A DNA stretch of 64,000 bases from Clavelina lepadiformis (lineage: Eukaryota > Chordata > Ascidiacea > Aplousobranchia > Clavelinidae). The notes below the pieces were generated by a model, which had not been told where the DNA came from, made no database searches, and worked only from the letters and a program-made list of their open reading frames with translations. The position numbers were made by a program, and so were the translations under genes. Where the stretch lies: assembly GCF_947623445.1 (NCBI RefSeq), contig NC_135245.1, positions 4,347,501-4,411,500 of the forward strand, given 5' to 3'. Positions 1 through 18,800 of this stretch are shown here, in pieces; within the stretch, counting starts at the first letter, position 1, and each line of letters begins with the position of its first letter.

Positions 1-660
1 AAGGCATGTTGTACTGTAGTATTGACGGTGGTACAATTAATTAGTAATGGAGGTATAGAGGCTTCCCCGTGAGAGTGAGTCTAACTGTCTAACGCGGGAG
101 CGGTGTAAACACATTTGAACAGTAGGCTAACTGTACAAAGAATGAACATGTTTAGTTTTGTATTCTCCAATATGATTTGTACGTATTAAATTATTACATA
201 TATTTAATATAAATAAGTTTTATATATACATTATAATTTAATCAGTGAGTGCACAATGAGGCTAACAGCAAAACAACTAAGCCTACCAAAGCACGTGCTG
301 CAAGGAGTGCTCTAAGTTTGTACAACATAAAAAAACACACAAAAATAAATTAAACCATATAGCGTGTGACAACAAAATAAACCACAAAACAACAAACGTA
401 TATACAAATTCAATAGAAAGGATAAGATAACTGAATTCAACCAACGAGTGTAACTAGCTTAATAAGTAACAAAATCACGTGCTTGTTAGAAATGCGAAAG
501 GAGAATTGACGATATAATGCCCAACGTTAGCTCATACTAAACGTAGAGTTTCGACAAAAATACCTGGGTCTTTATACAAATGGTCATAAAAAAGATCTGT
601 GATTATATTTCACGGCAAAGATCCGTGAGTGTATGACACGGCTTTCACTGTAAGTTGCTA
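1..660. other. No gene seen
   Basis: AT-rich sequence without a convincing reading frame, tRNA or clear repeat structure. It precedes the first copy of a direct repeat. Confidence 0.5.
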
Positions 661-1174
661 TTGTGACGATTACGTCACGACTCACGAGTTGTTTTCGAGA
701 CGTTTGGAATTTAATTTGGGAACTTGTAATTCAGTGTTTACCAGACTTGAGTTTTCCTTAATGACGTCAGATAAATTTCCTCGATTGAACTAGTTTGCCA
801 CATATATATACTGTTGTAATGTTTACGATCTTCCCTTTCCCTTTTACCGTTTCACGTGTTACTGAGCGCGATGTAACATTCAGCAAGATTTGCCCGAAGG
901 CAAAAGCCTTTGTGTTATAATAAATAAAATGGGAACTTTATAATTTAGTAATTTGTATAGACAGAATCAAGCAACTAACAGCATAGTCACGCCGTCTGAG
1001 AAATGAGAACTCAAACATCGAAGCAGAAGTAAAACAAGTTATCAACCATAAATCGTCCTCGCTCATATTCTAACAATAACCGCCAGCATTCGCGGTCTTT
1101 ATGGCAGATGAGTTTATTGTGTAATACTGTACTTCACACGAGTAGTGCACAAGCGAATTATTTCTTTGTCATAC
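661..1174 (+). repeat. ~510-bp direct repeat, copy 1 (possible LTR)
   Basis: This stretch is repeated in the same orientation at about 2256-2768. Both copies begin TTGTGACGATTACGTCACG and end near CTTTGTCATA. They share a CRE-like GACGTCAG, a TATA-like stretch (about 800-812 here) and an AATAAA-type signal (about 921). Promoter-like and polyadenylation-like motifs in one unit, starting with TG, suit a long terminal repeat. However, I see no primer-binding site, polypurine tract or gag/pol coding between the copies, so a plain local duplication is equally possible. Confidence 0.55.
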
Positions 1175-1604
1175 TATCAATGGTGTAGTAGGGTGCTCTT
1201 AATGAGGTCTATAGCGACCATCCATGTTATTCTGCTCGGTTGCCTAACTCACTAAAAATCATAATGTGACCTGTCTTAAATTGATTTCATTGATCTGATA
1301 TGAGTTTGAACGATGTTTGAAAACCAACGACCTTCGTGACGTCTTATCCGCTCATCGCTCAGTTTTTTGAAAACGGCTTTGCCAATAACTCCTTTACAAA
1401 AAAAATAAAGGAATTTCGTTTATAGTATCGGAATCAACATATTTTTATCATTTTTTCGGAAATTGGTTGAAAATGACGTCAGTTTTGCTTTAAAATAGAA
1501 GGAAAACCATTATGTCAGACAAAAATCAACTGTAAACTTTGGTAACCTACTAGACTGCCGGTGCTTGTGTGATAAAATAACTTTGCATTTGCCTTAAGTT
1601 AAAC

Positions 1605-1933
1605 CAGAGGTCGGGAACCTATGGCTCGCGAGCCAGATGTGGCTCTTTTGATGACGACATCTGGCTCGCAAATAAATCTGAGCTGGCATTTCTCAGCACG
1701 ACTGTTACGAGCAAAACTTTTTCTGTAATTTTTCATAACGCATTAACAGTAAGAAGCATGATATTAAAAAGTAAATTCAGACATTCATTGTCGCCTGAAA
1801 TTGTTGGTTTTGCTTAAACATGCACACGTTAGTTGCATTAAGTGTTAAAAAATATTACATGGCTCTGATGGAAATACAATTACAAATATGTAGCTTTCAT
1901 GGCTCCCTTAGTTAAAAAGGTTCCCGACCCCTG
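1605..1933. mobile_element. hAT-type MITE
   Basis: The ends are inverted: CAGAGGTCGGGAACC at the left and GGTTCCCGACCCCTG at the right, a typical hAT terminal repeat of the CAGGGGTCGG class. The interior repeats GGCTC-rich words near both ends and has no coding. The flanking octamers (AGTTAAAC and CATTATAT) do not match, so the target-site duplication has decayed or an end is misplaced. It sits between the two direct repeats. Confidence 0.7.
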
Positions 1934-2255
1934 CATTATATAAATCATGTATGAAATTAGCCAATCACAATTGGTTAATTTTTCTAAAATATTTTTAGCC
2001 ATGCTGCATGCAGATTAGTCCCTTTGGTTAAATTTAATCCAGAATCCCACCACTGGGGCTAGCGCTAGAGCGACGAGGAATCAGGTACATTCTTTTTATT
2101 ACCGGTACCGATTAAAATAAGAGAAAATGTTTATGCTTGAGTGATTTTGAACCTGTACGCCGGTGAAGTGCCAAAACCTGTGAGCCAAGAAAATGAGGAC
2201 AAAGTGTTCAATAGCTTAACTCGGCCAACTGTGCTCGCCGCCAGTCAGAGTCAGG

Positions 2256-2768
2256 TTGTGACGATTACGTCACGACTCACGAGTTGTTTTCCAAGATGTT
2301 TGAAATTTAATTTGGGATTTTGTAATTCTGTTGTTTACCAGACTTGAGTTTTCCTTAATGACGTCAGATAATTTCCTCGCTTGAACTGGTGTGTTACATA
2401 TAAATACTGATGTAATGTTTTCAATCTTTCCTTTTTACGTGATTGGTTTCACTGGTTACTACAGCGCTATGTAACGGTCAGTAAGCTTTGCCCGAAGGTG
2501 AAAACCTTTGTGTGTTATAATAAATAAAATGGGAACTTTATAATTTAGTAATTTGTATAGACAGAATCAAGCAACTAACAGCATAGTCACGCCGTCTGAG
2601 AAATGAGAACTCATCCATCGAAGCAGAAGTAAAACAAGTCACCAACCATCTATCGTCCTCGCTCACATTCTAACAACTACCGCCAGCATACGCGGTCTTT
2701 ATGACAGATATGTTTCTTCTGTAATACTTCACACAAGTAGTGCACAAGCAAACGAATTTCTTTGTCAT
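2256..2768 (+). repeat. ~510-bp direct repeat, copy 2 (possible LTR)
   Basis: This is the second copy of the unit at 661-1174, with scattered substitutions and small indels. The GACGTCAG motif, TATA-like segment and AATAAA-type signal (about 2521-2527) are conserved. The spacer between copies is about 1.1 kb, of which some 330 bp is the hAT MITE. Confidence 0.55.
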
Positions 2769-4420
2769 AAGGTTACACTTACAGCTCATTTTCTGCTCTG
2801 TCAAAATCATAATTAAATTTCAATTTTATGACGTCACCATGTTGTAACAAGTTTTGGACACGGGAAAAGTTTTGGAACTACACTGGCAAGCTTTAACAAA
2901 AAATTTTTCCACAATTTCATAAAGAAATCAAAAATAAAAGTTATATATATATATATAGCTGTGGTTAGGATTCTGGACTGTATCTTTAACAGAAATCTGA
3001 TTGCTACCACCAATAGCTCTCCTTCATCGGACGCGTAAAATTGCAGTAGGCTACTGAAAAATGACGGTAATCAGTGTTTCCTTTCAAAATATTGCAATAT
3101 ATATGTAGGACTATGGCTATGTAGTACATGTAAAACTATAACATATGTGTAATAACTGATAAATAATTATTTACAATTAATATTTTATTATTACATGCGT
3201 AAGTGTAGCGATACAAATACGTACGTAAGGTTTATGTGATTTTTAATTGTTTCAAAAACGCATTTAGGTAAAACTATACGTATAAGTAATACGATTCTTC
3301 TAGTTGAGTCATAGTCATAGCGTTTGCTATTTTTAGTCAGTTTCTAAATTTGTTCACTGAATTTGTTGCTTCTAGGTTAGCAACAGAGAGCGTTAAAAAG
3401 GTGATCGCCAGCAAACTAAATTTTTTAATCTTAAAATTTATGTATTTTATAGTTTGGAAAAGAAACACTGGACACACACTTTGCAGTGATTATATCATAA
3501 TTTTCGAACTTCGCTTTTTCTGATCGTCTGAGCTGTCGATTTGCGTGGCGAGATTGTTCATCGTGACCATTAAACAGAAGCGAGCGCGGTAAAATGGAAC
3601 TGCTGATGGGCATGGAGTATAGGTTCGCATAATTGCAAGCCCGGTGCTTTAACATCTCTGGTAACGTGTGTTATTCCGTTTACTGACTGGATATCTTAAT
3701 CAGCAAGTTCTGGGTCGGTTACCACTTGGCAGTATAGATTACCTTAAATCACTGGCTGAAAAACTGCAAATGAAAGTGTTGAAACCCTACCTATGACAAC
3801 GAAAATTAAACCAATAGAAATATTAATGGGTTAGGTTTACTAATACACACACAACTACAGCAAAATGAGACCATACAATAATTCACTGCTAATGCTAATC
3901 AGCGTTTCCTTCACAACAGTTTGCCATTGAAATCCATTTCTTATATCTTATTAACCGTGAAATGAAACTTCACAATAACTTTATATACACTCCTGTTGAA
4001 ACTGCAAGAACTGTATGCAACTAACAATGGATACAACATATTCATATGATACTAACATTAATGACACAAATTAATACTACTACATTCATTAACAATGAAA
4101 GCATGCCGGGTTGCGCGAATTTAAATTGGAGTGACAGAAGCAAACCAAACTGAATGTTATTGCTTTCAAGTTTAGCCAAGTAAGAAAACAGTATTAACAC
4201 CGTAGTGCATATAGAACATCAAGCTTGATTCATGGATATAATAGAGCATGCCAACTTTTTACAAATCGTGCTGAATAATATATGGGTTCAATGCTAAAAC
4301 AGATGAGTCTTAAAAAGAGCAACTCCTGAAGTACCGGCGGCTTGGATTTGCACATTGAGTAAGTAGGAAACCAAAAGATATGATAGCCGTCGGTTGAAAT
4401 CAACACATGTTTTATGCAAA
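2769..4420. other. No gene seen; downstream flank of 14-3-3 gene D
   Basis: There is a short (TA)n run at about 2941-2957. Short reading frames here show no family resemblance or splice support. The part just below 4421 should hold the 3' UTR of the minus-strand 14-3-3 gene, but I see no canonical AATAAA close to the stop. Confidence 0.4.
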
Positions 4421-9624
<5,204 letters not shown>

Positions 9625-11105
9625 CTTTTTCGGTAAAGTTTTACTTCGATTTAAACAGATACAACACTGTCCTTAAATTTTTTGCGAACTCTTGCTTTGC
9701 CACACCCGCATAAAAAGACACAGACTGGTGCTAAGTTTTTATATTACTTTAAGTTAAGTCTCTACACGGAAATCTTATAACCGAAGAACTAAATAGCAAA
9801 GTCACACAATGAATAGTTTTCTATCTTTACCTCAAAATGCACTTTTTCCCAAATATATGTTTAACTGTTTCATAATCATATTGGAACAAGGTTTAACTAA
9901 ATTTTCATATAAAACTTAAAAAGACTGCAGTAATTTAACGATAATGTCTGCACACAAATACATATTAAAAAAAATTAGTATTAATTTTAATAGCAAATTG
10001 CATTTAATAGCATATGCATTTAAAAGCATTGAAATTTTGTTCATGTCACTAATTGTGTTGAAACCTATTATAAAATTGTAGGTCTTTTTTAAATATTTTT
10101 TGAACAAATCGATTTCATAAAATTGGCATAAAATCGCCGTTCAGGAAAAGGAAAAAAATCTTAAAAACTGTTCAGAGGGTCCTTCATTTATCCTCCTAAA
10201 TACTCTTTCAGTCTAGCACCAAAGAATTTAGGGAGGGTGGATTGGGACATACTAATTTGCAGTGTTTCAAGGTCAATGTATAAGACTTTCCAAATTGTGC
10301 ACGGCGTCTAAAAAGTGAACTTTATATTGTCCTTATAAATATGAAAGTACAATTCGTTTAAGGTGTTTTAAAGCGGTATTTTAGCCACAGACACAAAAAC
10401 TTTGCGATTCGCACATTTTGGTTGGGGTAGACAAGCTCGGGAATTTTGAAAACAACTTTTAAAACCTTTTTGTTTGGTGCTGGAGTGCAGATTTACACAA
10501 ATAAGAAACAAAAATAGTGCAAGACATTGTCACATAGTGTCATGCTGATGATGAAGTAAAATAATTTTTTATACAAAAGCGTCTTATTTTCTAATAGTTT
10601 CAAATCATTATATTTACTGCAAATACTGCAGATTTTTTTACATATTTTCAAGATAAAAGACTGCAACCAGTTACTGGATTGAAACGTCACCACTACCGCC
10701 ACTCAAGTCTTCAGCTTCGGACCAAGAGGAGTTACATTTCAGCACTACTATTTTACCTTTCATCTATTGGATAGCATTAGCATTTTTTCCGTACATCCTT
10801 GTCGATGTACCAGCGAATTTTTCATTTTGCAACGAGCAGTATTGTCATTGCTGTACATCCTTGCTGTACCAACTCGGGCTGATCAAAATACCCTTCCTTA
10901 GTGCTATGGCCACCAGAAACCGGGCTCTTGCCTAGGATGGGGTGCCTATTGCGGTGGATTTCTTTTGCCCTTCTCTGATGGACAGCACTGAAGCCATTTT
11001 CATTCATCAGTTGCTTGAACACACCACACATTCGTCTGCTTAACTTTTTGCTTTTTCGACTTATGTTTTATGGATTTAACTAATTATTGGTTTAGTGGCC
11101 GTGCT
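9625..11105. other. Divergent intergenic region between 14-3-3 genes D and C (left part)
   Basis: The start codons of D (9624, minus) and C (12806, plus) face away from each other across 3.2 kb. This part would hold the D promoter, but I recognise no specific element. A minus-strand frame at 11031-10822 (69 codons) resembles nothing I know. Confidence 0.4.
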
Positions 11106-11469
11106 CAGTGCCGGATTTACCAATAGGCTACGCAGGCGGCTGAAGCCTAGGGCCTCAAAGTCCAGGGGCCTTGAAATTCAATTTTGAAGTTTGGGATTGA
11201 TGCCGCTTTAATTGCTTTAAAGAACCTTACGTCGTATTTTTAGGGCAGGGGTTTGTCTTTTGGGCATTTTGACACCCTTGGTATACCATTTTGTACCAAA
11301 GACATCCCAAAATTAAGAACATGCAAATAGTGTCTTGATTTTTTGTTTTTTTTAGGAACATTGGTTGTTGATTGCTTTGCACGCACAGTCGAATCTGACT
11401 TTAAAAATAAAATAAGGGGCCTCACAAATGGAATAGCCTAGGGCCTCTCATGGTCTAAATCCGGCCCTG
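11106..11469. mobile_element. hAT MITE with perfect 8-bp target-site duplication
   Basis: Inverted ends CAGTGCCGGATTTACC and (right, reverse complement) CAGGGCCGGATTTAGAC, with subterminal GGGCCTC / CTAGGGCC words. Flanks are GCCGTGCT at 11098-11105 and GCCGTGCT at 11470-11477, an exact 8-bp duplication as made by hAT transposases. The interior is non-coding. Confidence 0.92.
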
Positions 11470-12805
11470 GCCGTGCTAGTTATTACCAGCAAATATCAAC
11501 GTTATTTCTCTTGACCACGTTTTAACCGTTTTCGGCTTTGTTACCTTTTCCTGTTCATTGGCGTGTGTTAGTAACAACTGGCTTGATTTTTCGTCTATAT
11601 CGCGCTTTTGGCGAAAAATAAAATGATGATATTGATTAGGGTTTGACATAACGGTTCCGAGCAAAACATACGAAATCTCACGATGTTTTTCGCTAAGGCA
11701 TAGAGAAACATTGTCGTGTTCGTAACAGTAGGACTCCTGAAATAACCAACATAAGTTTTCCGTTTAACGTCCCTCACTCCCTGATACCCTGACGTGAAAA
11801 TTGACTTGAAAGTTGACCACCCCTGACGTGATTGGATAAAGGCAAATCCTGTAGGCTGAGATACTGAGGTTGATCACAAAACCCACGGTAGCAAAATGTG
11901 CACTACCGGATACAAAAAGTTGGTGGCCTATGGTAAGGTAGGATGATGTTTATCTTCGGACTGAGGAAAGTCTTTGCACGACTTAAACCCGGCGATGATT
12001 TCTCATCGCTCGAGCTTAAGTTTTCAGGTTCGCAAGTCAAAGAAAACTTTACTTTCACTTTTCTTGACTTGCGAATCTCACTCTCATGGTAGGCTTGCTG
12101 AAACAAACCTTTCAGCTTCGGCGTTTCTCCACATATTTACCGTGAGCATTGAGCAGGGTTTCTTGAGATTGAAAAGCGAAGTAGGCCGACCCAGTTTTTT
12201 TATGCTCAATTTCATTCCAGAGAAATCGCAAACAGTTGGAAAACGATCGAGCGCATGTTGATCAATCTCTCCCTCTAAACTTATCTTGCTATGGCGCTTC
12301 TGTGGAAACAGCATTTTGTTGTACTAAAGCCCGTTAATTTAAAGAAATACGTTTTTTATGCCCTCCTTTAAACTGCTTGCTAATAGGAATCACGAACCTC
12401 ATTTTTATTTTGTAAGATGTCTGAAAAATATTTCAGCTATCCTTACACTTGCCGCTTAGGAAATTTTTAACTGATTCTTAATTCCAAATTTGGGTTTTCG
12501 ATATGTATTCATCCGCTTACCAGTAACGCCATTTGCCGTAAATTTTATCCATGTTAATCGCGTTAAATTTAATAAAATCAGCAAGTTATTTGTTTTCTAG
12601 ATAAAGTTGACGCTTGTTTGTATAACTTTTTTGCTTTGTTAAGTAAGTTAGAGTTGTGTTTCGATCTATTTATTTTAGAGTTACGATATTAGTTAGTGCA
12701 AAAAAAGCCGGTACGATTATTTGTGCAGAAACGAACGTGAACTAGAGTGTGATAAATCCGTCTTAATCTTAATCTCAGTAAATCGAAGTTATTTAATATC
12801 AAAAA
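11470..12805. other. Upstream region of 14-3-3 gene C
   Basis: No gene is seen. It contains a strong hairpin at 12027-12077 (separate entry). About 11470-11600 resembles 63383-63510, suggesting a dispersed repeat. Confidence 0.45.
12027..12077. repeat. Hairpin / short inverted repeat
   Basis: The left arm TTCGCAAGTCAAAGAAAA pairs with the right arm TTTTCTTGACTTGCGAA with one bulged A and a loop of about a dozen bases. It lies some 730 bp upstream of the C start codon. The role is unknown; it could be a foldback remnant. Confidence 0.7.
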
Positions 12806-15800
12806 ATGGGAGAATCTAAAGATAGAAATGAAACAGTATACCAGGCCAAATTAGCTGAACAAGCTGAAAGATACGATGGTATGTTGTAAAATATTACCAG
12901 TAGGCCATGGTATACCGTCGTTTATGAAAATAGCTAGGCCTAATGCTTGCTGGTACAAAAGCTATTGTAATTTGTTTTGTTTCGTTTAAATTTAGTAAAA
13001 GTAAATAGATTATTGTATAATAGTATAACTGTCATTTGATTTGGACACTCAATGCTTTGATTGATTTTTAAATCTGGGCGGCAAACTTCGATGACCACAA
13101 GGTCTTTCGTCGCCCCACACCAAGCTGCTGTTAGTATTTGTAAAGCTGCGTTATTAATTTGTTTGAAGCTCGAAAACAAATTCCTTCTCTCTCAGTAGCG
13201 TAATGGTTTCATTTAACCAAGCTCTACCAGAAAGTTTGCTTTCAGTAGGCAAGATAAATGCACCAAAAATGTAATACTAAAATTTCCACCATGCCAAGGG
13301 TGCCTCCAAAAATTAAAGGTTCGCTTGGATTGCTAAATTCACTTGCATCATTCGGTTGGAGCGCTTATATGGCTTGAAACGTTTTGATTGTTTTGACAAC
13401 GGAAATCGTTTGTGGATGGATCGAAGCTGTAAAATTGAAGTAGTCTATAAGCTGGTGCTGTGTAAATACATCTCACAAACTTAAATTTTTAGTGTAGGGA
13501 CATTAAGTTATAGTTGGCGTCTCCCACTGGGAATTTTGTATGATGTGCCGGCATAGGCGCCGAAGTTTACAAAGTGTAGGGTTTTTTCTTTGCAATTTAA
13601 ATCTCATGTTAAATAAGTTTGCCTGGGGCTAGAGAAAAATTTTTTCACCAAATTGTGCAGAATTTAATCTACTTTTTTACTATATATAATTTTATATTAT
13701 TTTTTGTTAATGCAAAAACAGAGCAAAACAATTTCTTCCAAGACTACTTTTTTCGGGTAATTGCGGTCACACATCTCCATAAATGCGTCCGCATTTCCCT
13801 ACTTTTGCGGACGTATTTTTATGAAGAATTTAGCCTTTTACAGTATTGCGGTTTGTTGTGTGTAAGACTGAAGAAGAACATTGGAGTTAAAAGCAATGCA
13901 AAATAAACTGCTTTTATTCATTGATTCATCGAATAACTGTATAATAAATATATGTATGTATAAATATTGTAATAATAAGGGAGAAGAATATTCAGGTAAC
14001 TTGGTTTGTGTAAAACGATGCGCAACCACTACGATTCGTTTTTACTTTTGCATTTATATAATGGACGGGTCAAGTTTTAAACGTTTTTAGTATACCTTGC
14101 ATATCCTATAAGCGTAACTTAACCGTAACGATTATCGTATGTTTACAGTGTAATGCAAAATTAAAAGTAAGTCATTACGCTTAGCCTGCATCGAGTACAA
14201 GAAAAATTACAAAGGAATAAGGCGGCAAGCTTATACTCGTGTACATGATAAAAATTCATGGTACAACATGTTTTCTGATAATGTATTTGTTTATTTCATG
14301 CGACAAGAAACAATTCAAGAAAATACTTCTTGAGAATTGATGCTAATAAAAGAAGAACCGAAAAACATTTTATCAGCACCATTTTCACACACACATATCA
14401 CAATACCACTGCACGTTTTCAATTTCATTCACCTCGATATTGAGGTTGGTGCATTTGGTATGGTCCCAGAAATCACAAGCTACCCATGACGGTTCAGCCG
14501 GACCTCTTTTCCATTTTTGCAAATAGCTGAAAGAGCTGCATTTAGCGTTACTTGATCGTAAGAGTTCCTTGATTTCTTACTTGGTAACTCCATATTGCAC
14601 AAGTAGACTAAAGTAAGCAAATATTCGCGTGCAAACAAAGCATTTGATAAACGAGAATGGCCACGTTATGCTGTCCGCTTTTTGGGGGTTGTTTTGTAAT
14701 TGTGATGACACACAGAAAAATAAAAAAAAAACATTGAAAAAATACACATAGACATATAAAATTTTGTACATACACAGAAGAAGGATACAGTTACTCATGT
14801 GCGAAAAAAGAATGAAAAAAGAGCAAGATTTGCGGGAGAAACAGCAGTTTAGTTTGCAGAGTGTAAAAAAATTTTTTGCTGTTTTTCATATCGTTCTGGT
14901 CTTTGTTTGAGATAGTCACGCTCTAAGGGTAATAACAAACGTTTTACTTGGAGTAACTCCCTGAAATTTTCTGGAGTTGTTTATTAGAAATATTAGATGA
15001 GGCTAATTTTAAGAAAAGATTTTTCGTTGTAAAATTTTTCGGTAATTTCAGAAACAATTTTACTGGCCGCAATAGCGCCGATTGACCCTAGCACAATTGT
15101 AATTCTATTCATGTCTTAGTGCTTAGCCACTTTTTTTGACAACGAATCGCTGGGAGCATGTTCTTTGTTCTACCATACGTCGTACTTTTAGTTCTGTGAA
15201 GTTTACGGCAAAAATTTAACGACATTTTTATACGAATTATTCAATCATTATCTATTATTTAATTATTGTTGGTTTTTTAATTTATTTGCATCAAAAAACA
15301 TAAACAGATCTAACAAAATTAGCAGCAACGATTACTGAATATACTTCTATTTGACACATAATCAAGAACAATAAAAGTTTGAACCCTTCACTAAAGTATC
15401 TCGTCTGTGATTTTCCGCACCCTCTTCTAGTTTTGCACTCGCTATTCTCTTTAAACTCTTCGCATGCATCGTCCCAAGGTTATTTTTGGTCATTATGTTT
15501 GTCTGTACAGACGTTACTTCCGTAACACCAGAGATTGTAAAACACTTCCAGCAAAAGCATATAAGCCTATATAACCTTTTCACTCAAACTGTATTCATTT
15601 GAAACATACACGCAGACATAACATTCAAAACAAGAGTAATGAAAAGTACATAATAAAACACACTGGGAAGTTAAAATAATCTCACTTGGAAAAAGTATTC
15701 TGGCGAAAAGAATTGCGATCAATCCATTCATTTATTACAAGATTTAAGTCAAGTTTGTCTGCTCGTTCCTTTAACATGTTTAAAATGCAAACGTGAATAA

Positions 15801-18800
15801 GCCGTTTCTGAGACATGGTCGTACGCAAATAAGTTTTCAGACGATGTAAAGTACTGAAAGATCGTTCTGCTTCACAGGCGTTACATGGTAATGACAGATA
15901 AATGCGGAGCAAGGTCAGAACATTTGTAAATAAATTTTTATAGCATGCATCCGTCTTAAAAAACTCACAATTAAGTCATTCACAGAAACCACCTCAAATA
16001 ACTTTGCCTCAGCAACTATTCTAACTATTACTTCAACTAAGTAAACCTATGTCTAGTTGCATTTCCAGATTAAGACGATTTGTGTCCAAATCGTTGCCAT
16101 ACAGCTCTGCAATGCAACTAGAAATAGGTTTGCTTAGTTGAAGTAATGCATCTTCAACCGCTGAAGCTGACGTCAAATCTTCCTGAGGTACTTCCCCTTC
16201 AGTGCAGCGCAGCATTCCTGGAAAACTTTCACATAGAGAGACGCATAGTATTCTTTCGCAGATTGCAAAAATTGCCTACACGCATGCCACGACGTTGGAC
16301 TTCAACAGGAATATAGAACCACGTTCATCAGAAGAAATTGTAAAACTTGAAGCATGAAATAAGTTGAAAATTTCTTCATAGAGTGGAGATGAGCATTGGC
16401 ATTACTACGTGTGGAACTGTCAATTGATAAATCGTTTGACAAACTCGCCAACCAATTCAGAACGCTTTGATACTGAGAAAGGAATGAATCCAGAGCAGGA
16501 AGGTATAAAACCCACCTTGTGGGACACAACGGTCGGAGAGATTTAAATCAGCTGCAGCCGCTATTGAGTTTAAACTGATTGTAGCTTGATAATCATTTAG
16601 GAGAAGCCATGATAAAATTCACCACAGCACTTTAGGGGCTGTTGGCCCATCCGAAGCCCTATCTAAAACAATGCAAAGTACCATTTTTCAATTTGAATTT
16701 GCTTCTAAACAAGCCCGGTCACCTCGCTGAGTTTTTGTATCCGCCGAGATGTAGGATAAAAGAACTTAATGCAGTATTTTGAGCGAATTCTCGTATCTGG
16801 AATTCTCACACCAAATGCTTCAACTTTTTAACAACTTTTTTTCTTGTATTTTTCCAAAAAATCAGCCAAGAAGCCTTTACTTTGAACCAACACAAAACGT
16901 CAACTTTAGCCTGAACCTAAACTCCGCACATGCCATAACAACAGCAAACCTTCACAGATTAAGGTCACGTGCGCACTGGACCGGAACCATTGATACTTTT
17001 TCTATACTGACGTCTTGCATGCAACCTTCGTCACAATCGCCGGGTTGCCATTTTAAAACTGCTCAAAATGGTACTACAGGCCCTTAAGATTCTAATGGCA
17101 GCAATACTCTCAATGGTGGTGTTGAAAGCATCTTGTATAACAAGATTTATTTGATTACCTGCACAGTAAATATATGTCATCGCTGGGTTAATCTGCTTAA
17201 ACCACGAGATGGCCACGCATGTTAGCTGCGCCATCATTTGTTTGCCTTCGACAATTTTTCAAGTCTAATCCAGCTGAAGTAACGCAGCTCTTAATAACGT
17301 TAAATAAGGTGAAAGAATCTGTGCTATCGGTTGCATAAAGCCCTAAAATATGTTCTTGGACACATAAATTCTCGTCAACATACCGAACGCAGATGGAAAC
17401 CTGTTCCTGATTTGAAACATCAGTAGTTTCATCTGCAATTATACTGAAAAACTTATACTGCTGCTTATATTTCATCTGCAATTATACTGCTTTATTAATA
17501 TCGGCTACGACACCGCGGATTACTGCCTCTGCTATCATTTGCAACATTTCATTTTTTACATCATGGCTTATCCATTTCGGTTTTGCTGATCTTTCAAAAC
17601 AGAGTGACACATCTTCATTATATTTCCTCAGTAGTGTAAGCGTTTACACTAAGTTCGACTTGCTGTCGTCATGTCCTCTCAAAGCTAGACCTTGCTGAGT
17701 GAGAAATCTTATACTCTCGAATATTGCCTCAAGTGAAACCCTATTTCGCTTGAGATTTTCTTGTGCTTTTGAATTAACTAAAGCGGCAACGTGACTTTCA
17801 GGCGTAGTTCAGCTTTGTGTCAAGACAGAGCTTGTGAAGGGAACTCTCGCTGTGTTTCTTGGCGGTACCTTTGATGTGCTTCCAATCTATGCATCCTGTC
17901 AGCCAAACTGGTTACTCACGTTTGAAAGTCGAAATAACATCGGGGGTCACATGATTTGCTGAAGAAACCCAATTGCACACAGCACAAATAGCCACGATAG
18001 CGACTGCACCTTTTGTCGATCATATCTTATCCATTCGTGCTGTTATAGCAATCGTAAAACATATTTTTCACTAATAGTGAAACTTTCGGAACAACCAGGA
18101 ATAGACGGATCTGAAGTCGAAACGTCTTCTTTCTCATGCGGCAAACTAACTTCATTGTCGTTTTCCCCTGGTCTATTCTGAGCGAAAAACGACCTAATAG
18201 ATGTTTGCCTGCCTGACCTTTCTACATCCTTACGTTTAACAGAGCTCCTCTAACTCGCATTGGTCATTTCTAAACAAATTTAAATGAAGAGTTGTTAAAA
18301 TTTAGCCTAATCTTGGCATACTGGTACTTGTAAAATTCTGTATTAAAGTAGTAAACGTAGGAAAATTTTGTGATCACAATTTTCCAAATTGTAAAATTCC
18401 GTTTTGGAAAATTGCACAGTGGAAAACTTTATTCCCCTATTTTTCTTTTAGAATTTTTCACTGGTCATCTTATTGTATGACGTGTTTAATTTAGAGTGCA
18501 TTTATAAATAAATTGCATTGTTGTAATAATGGTTATTGTATCGCGAGAAAGTCACCTGTTACGCCATAAAGTTTATTATGTAACGTGTAACAAGTAAATG
18601 GGTGATTGCAGAAAGTCCATTAGTTTTGGATCGCATTGATAAAAATGTTAAGTCTACAAAGCTTGTCGCATCTGCCATCACGGCAAGCAAGCTATGAGGA
18701 AATCTTAGTCGAAGTGACCGGACTGGAGTTGTCACTCTTCAAACCAGTAGCAACAATAAATTTAACCAATTTATCTTGATTACAAGAACGTAAAATCGCT

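Noticed and set aside
10822-11031. 69-codon minus-strand frame with mixed composition
   Set aside because: No family resemblance, no splice context, length expected by chance in this sequence.
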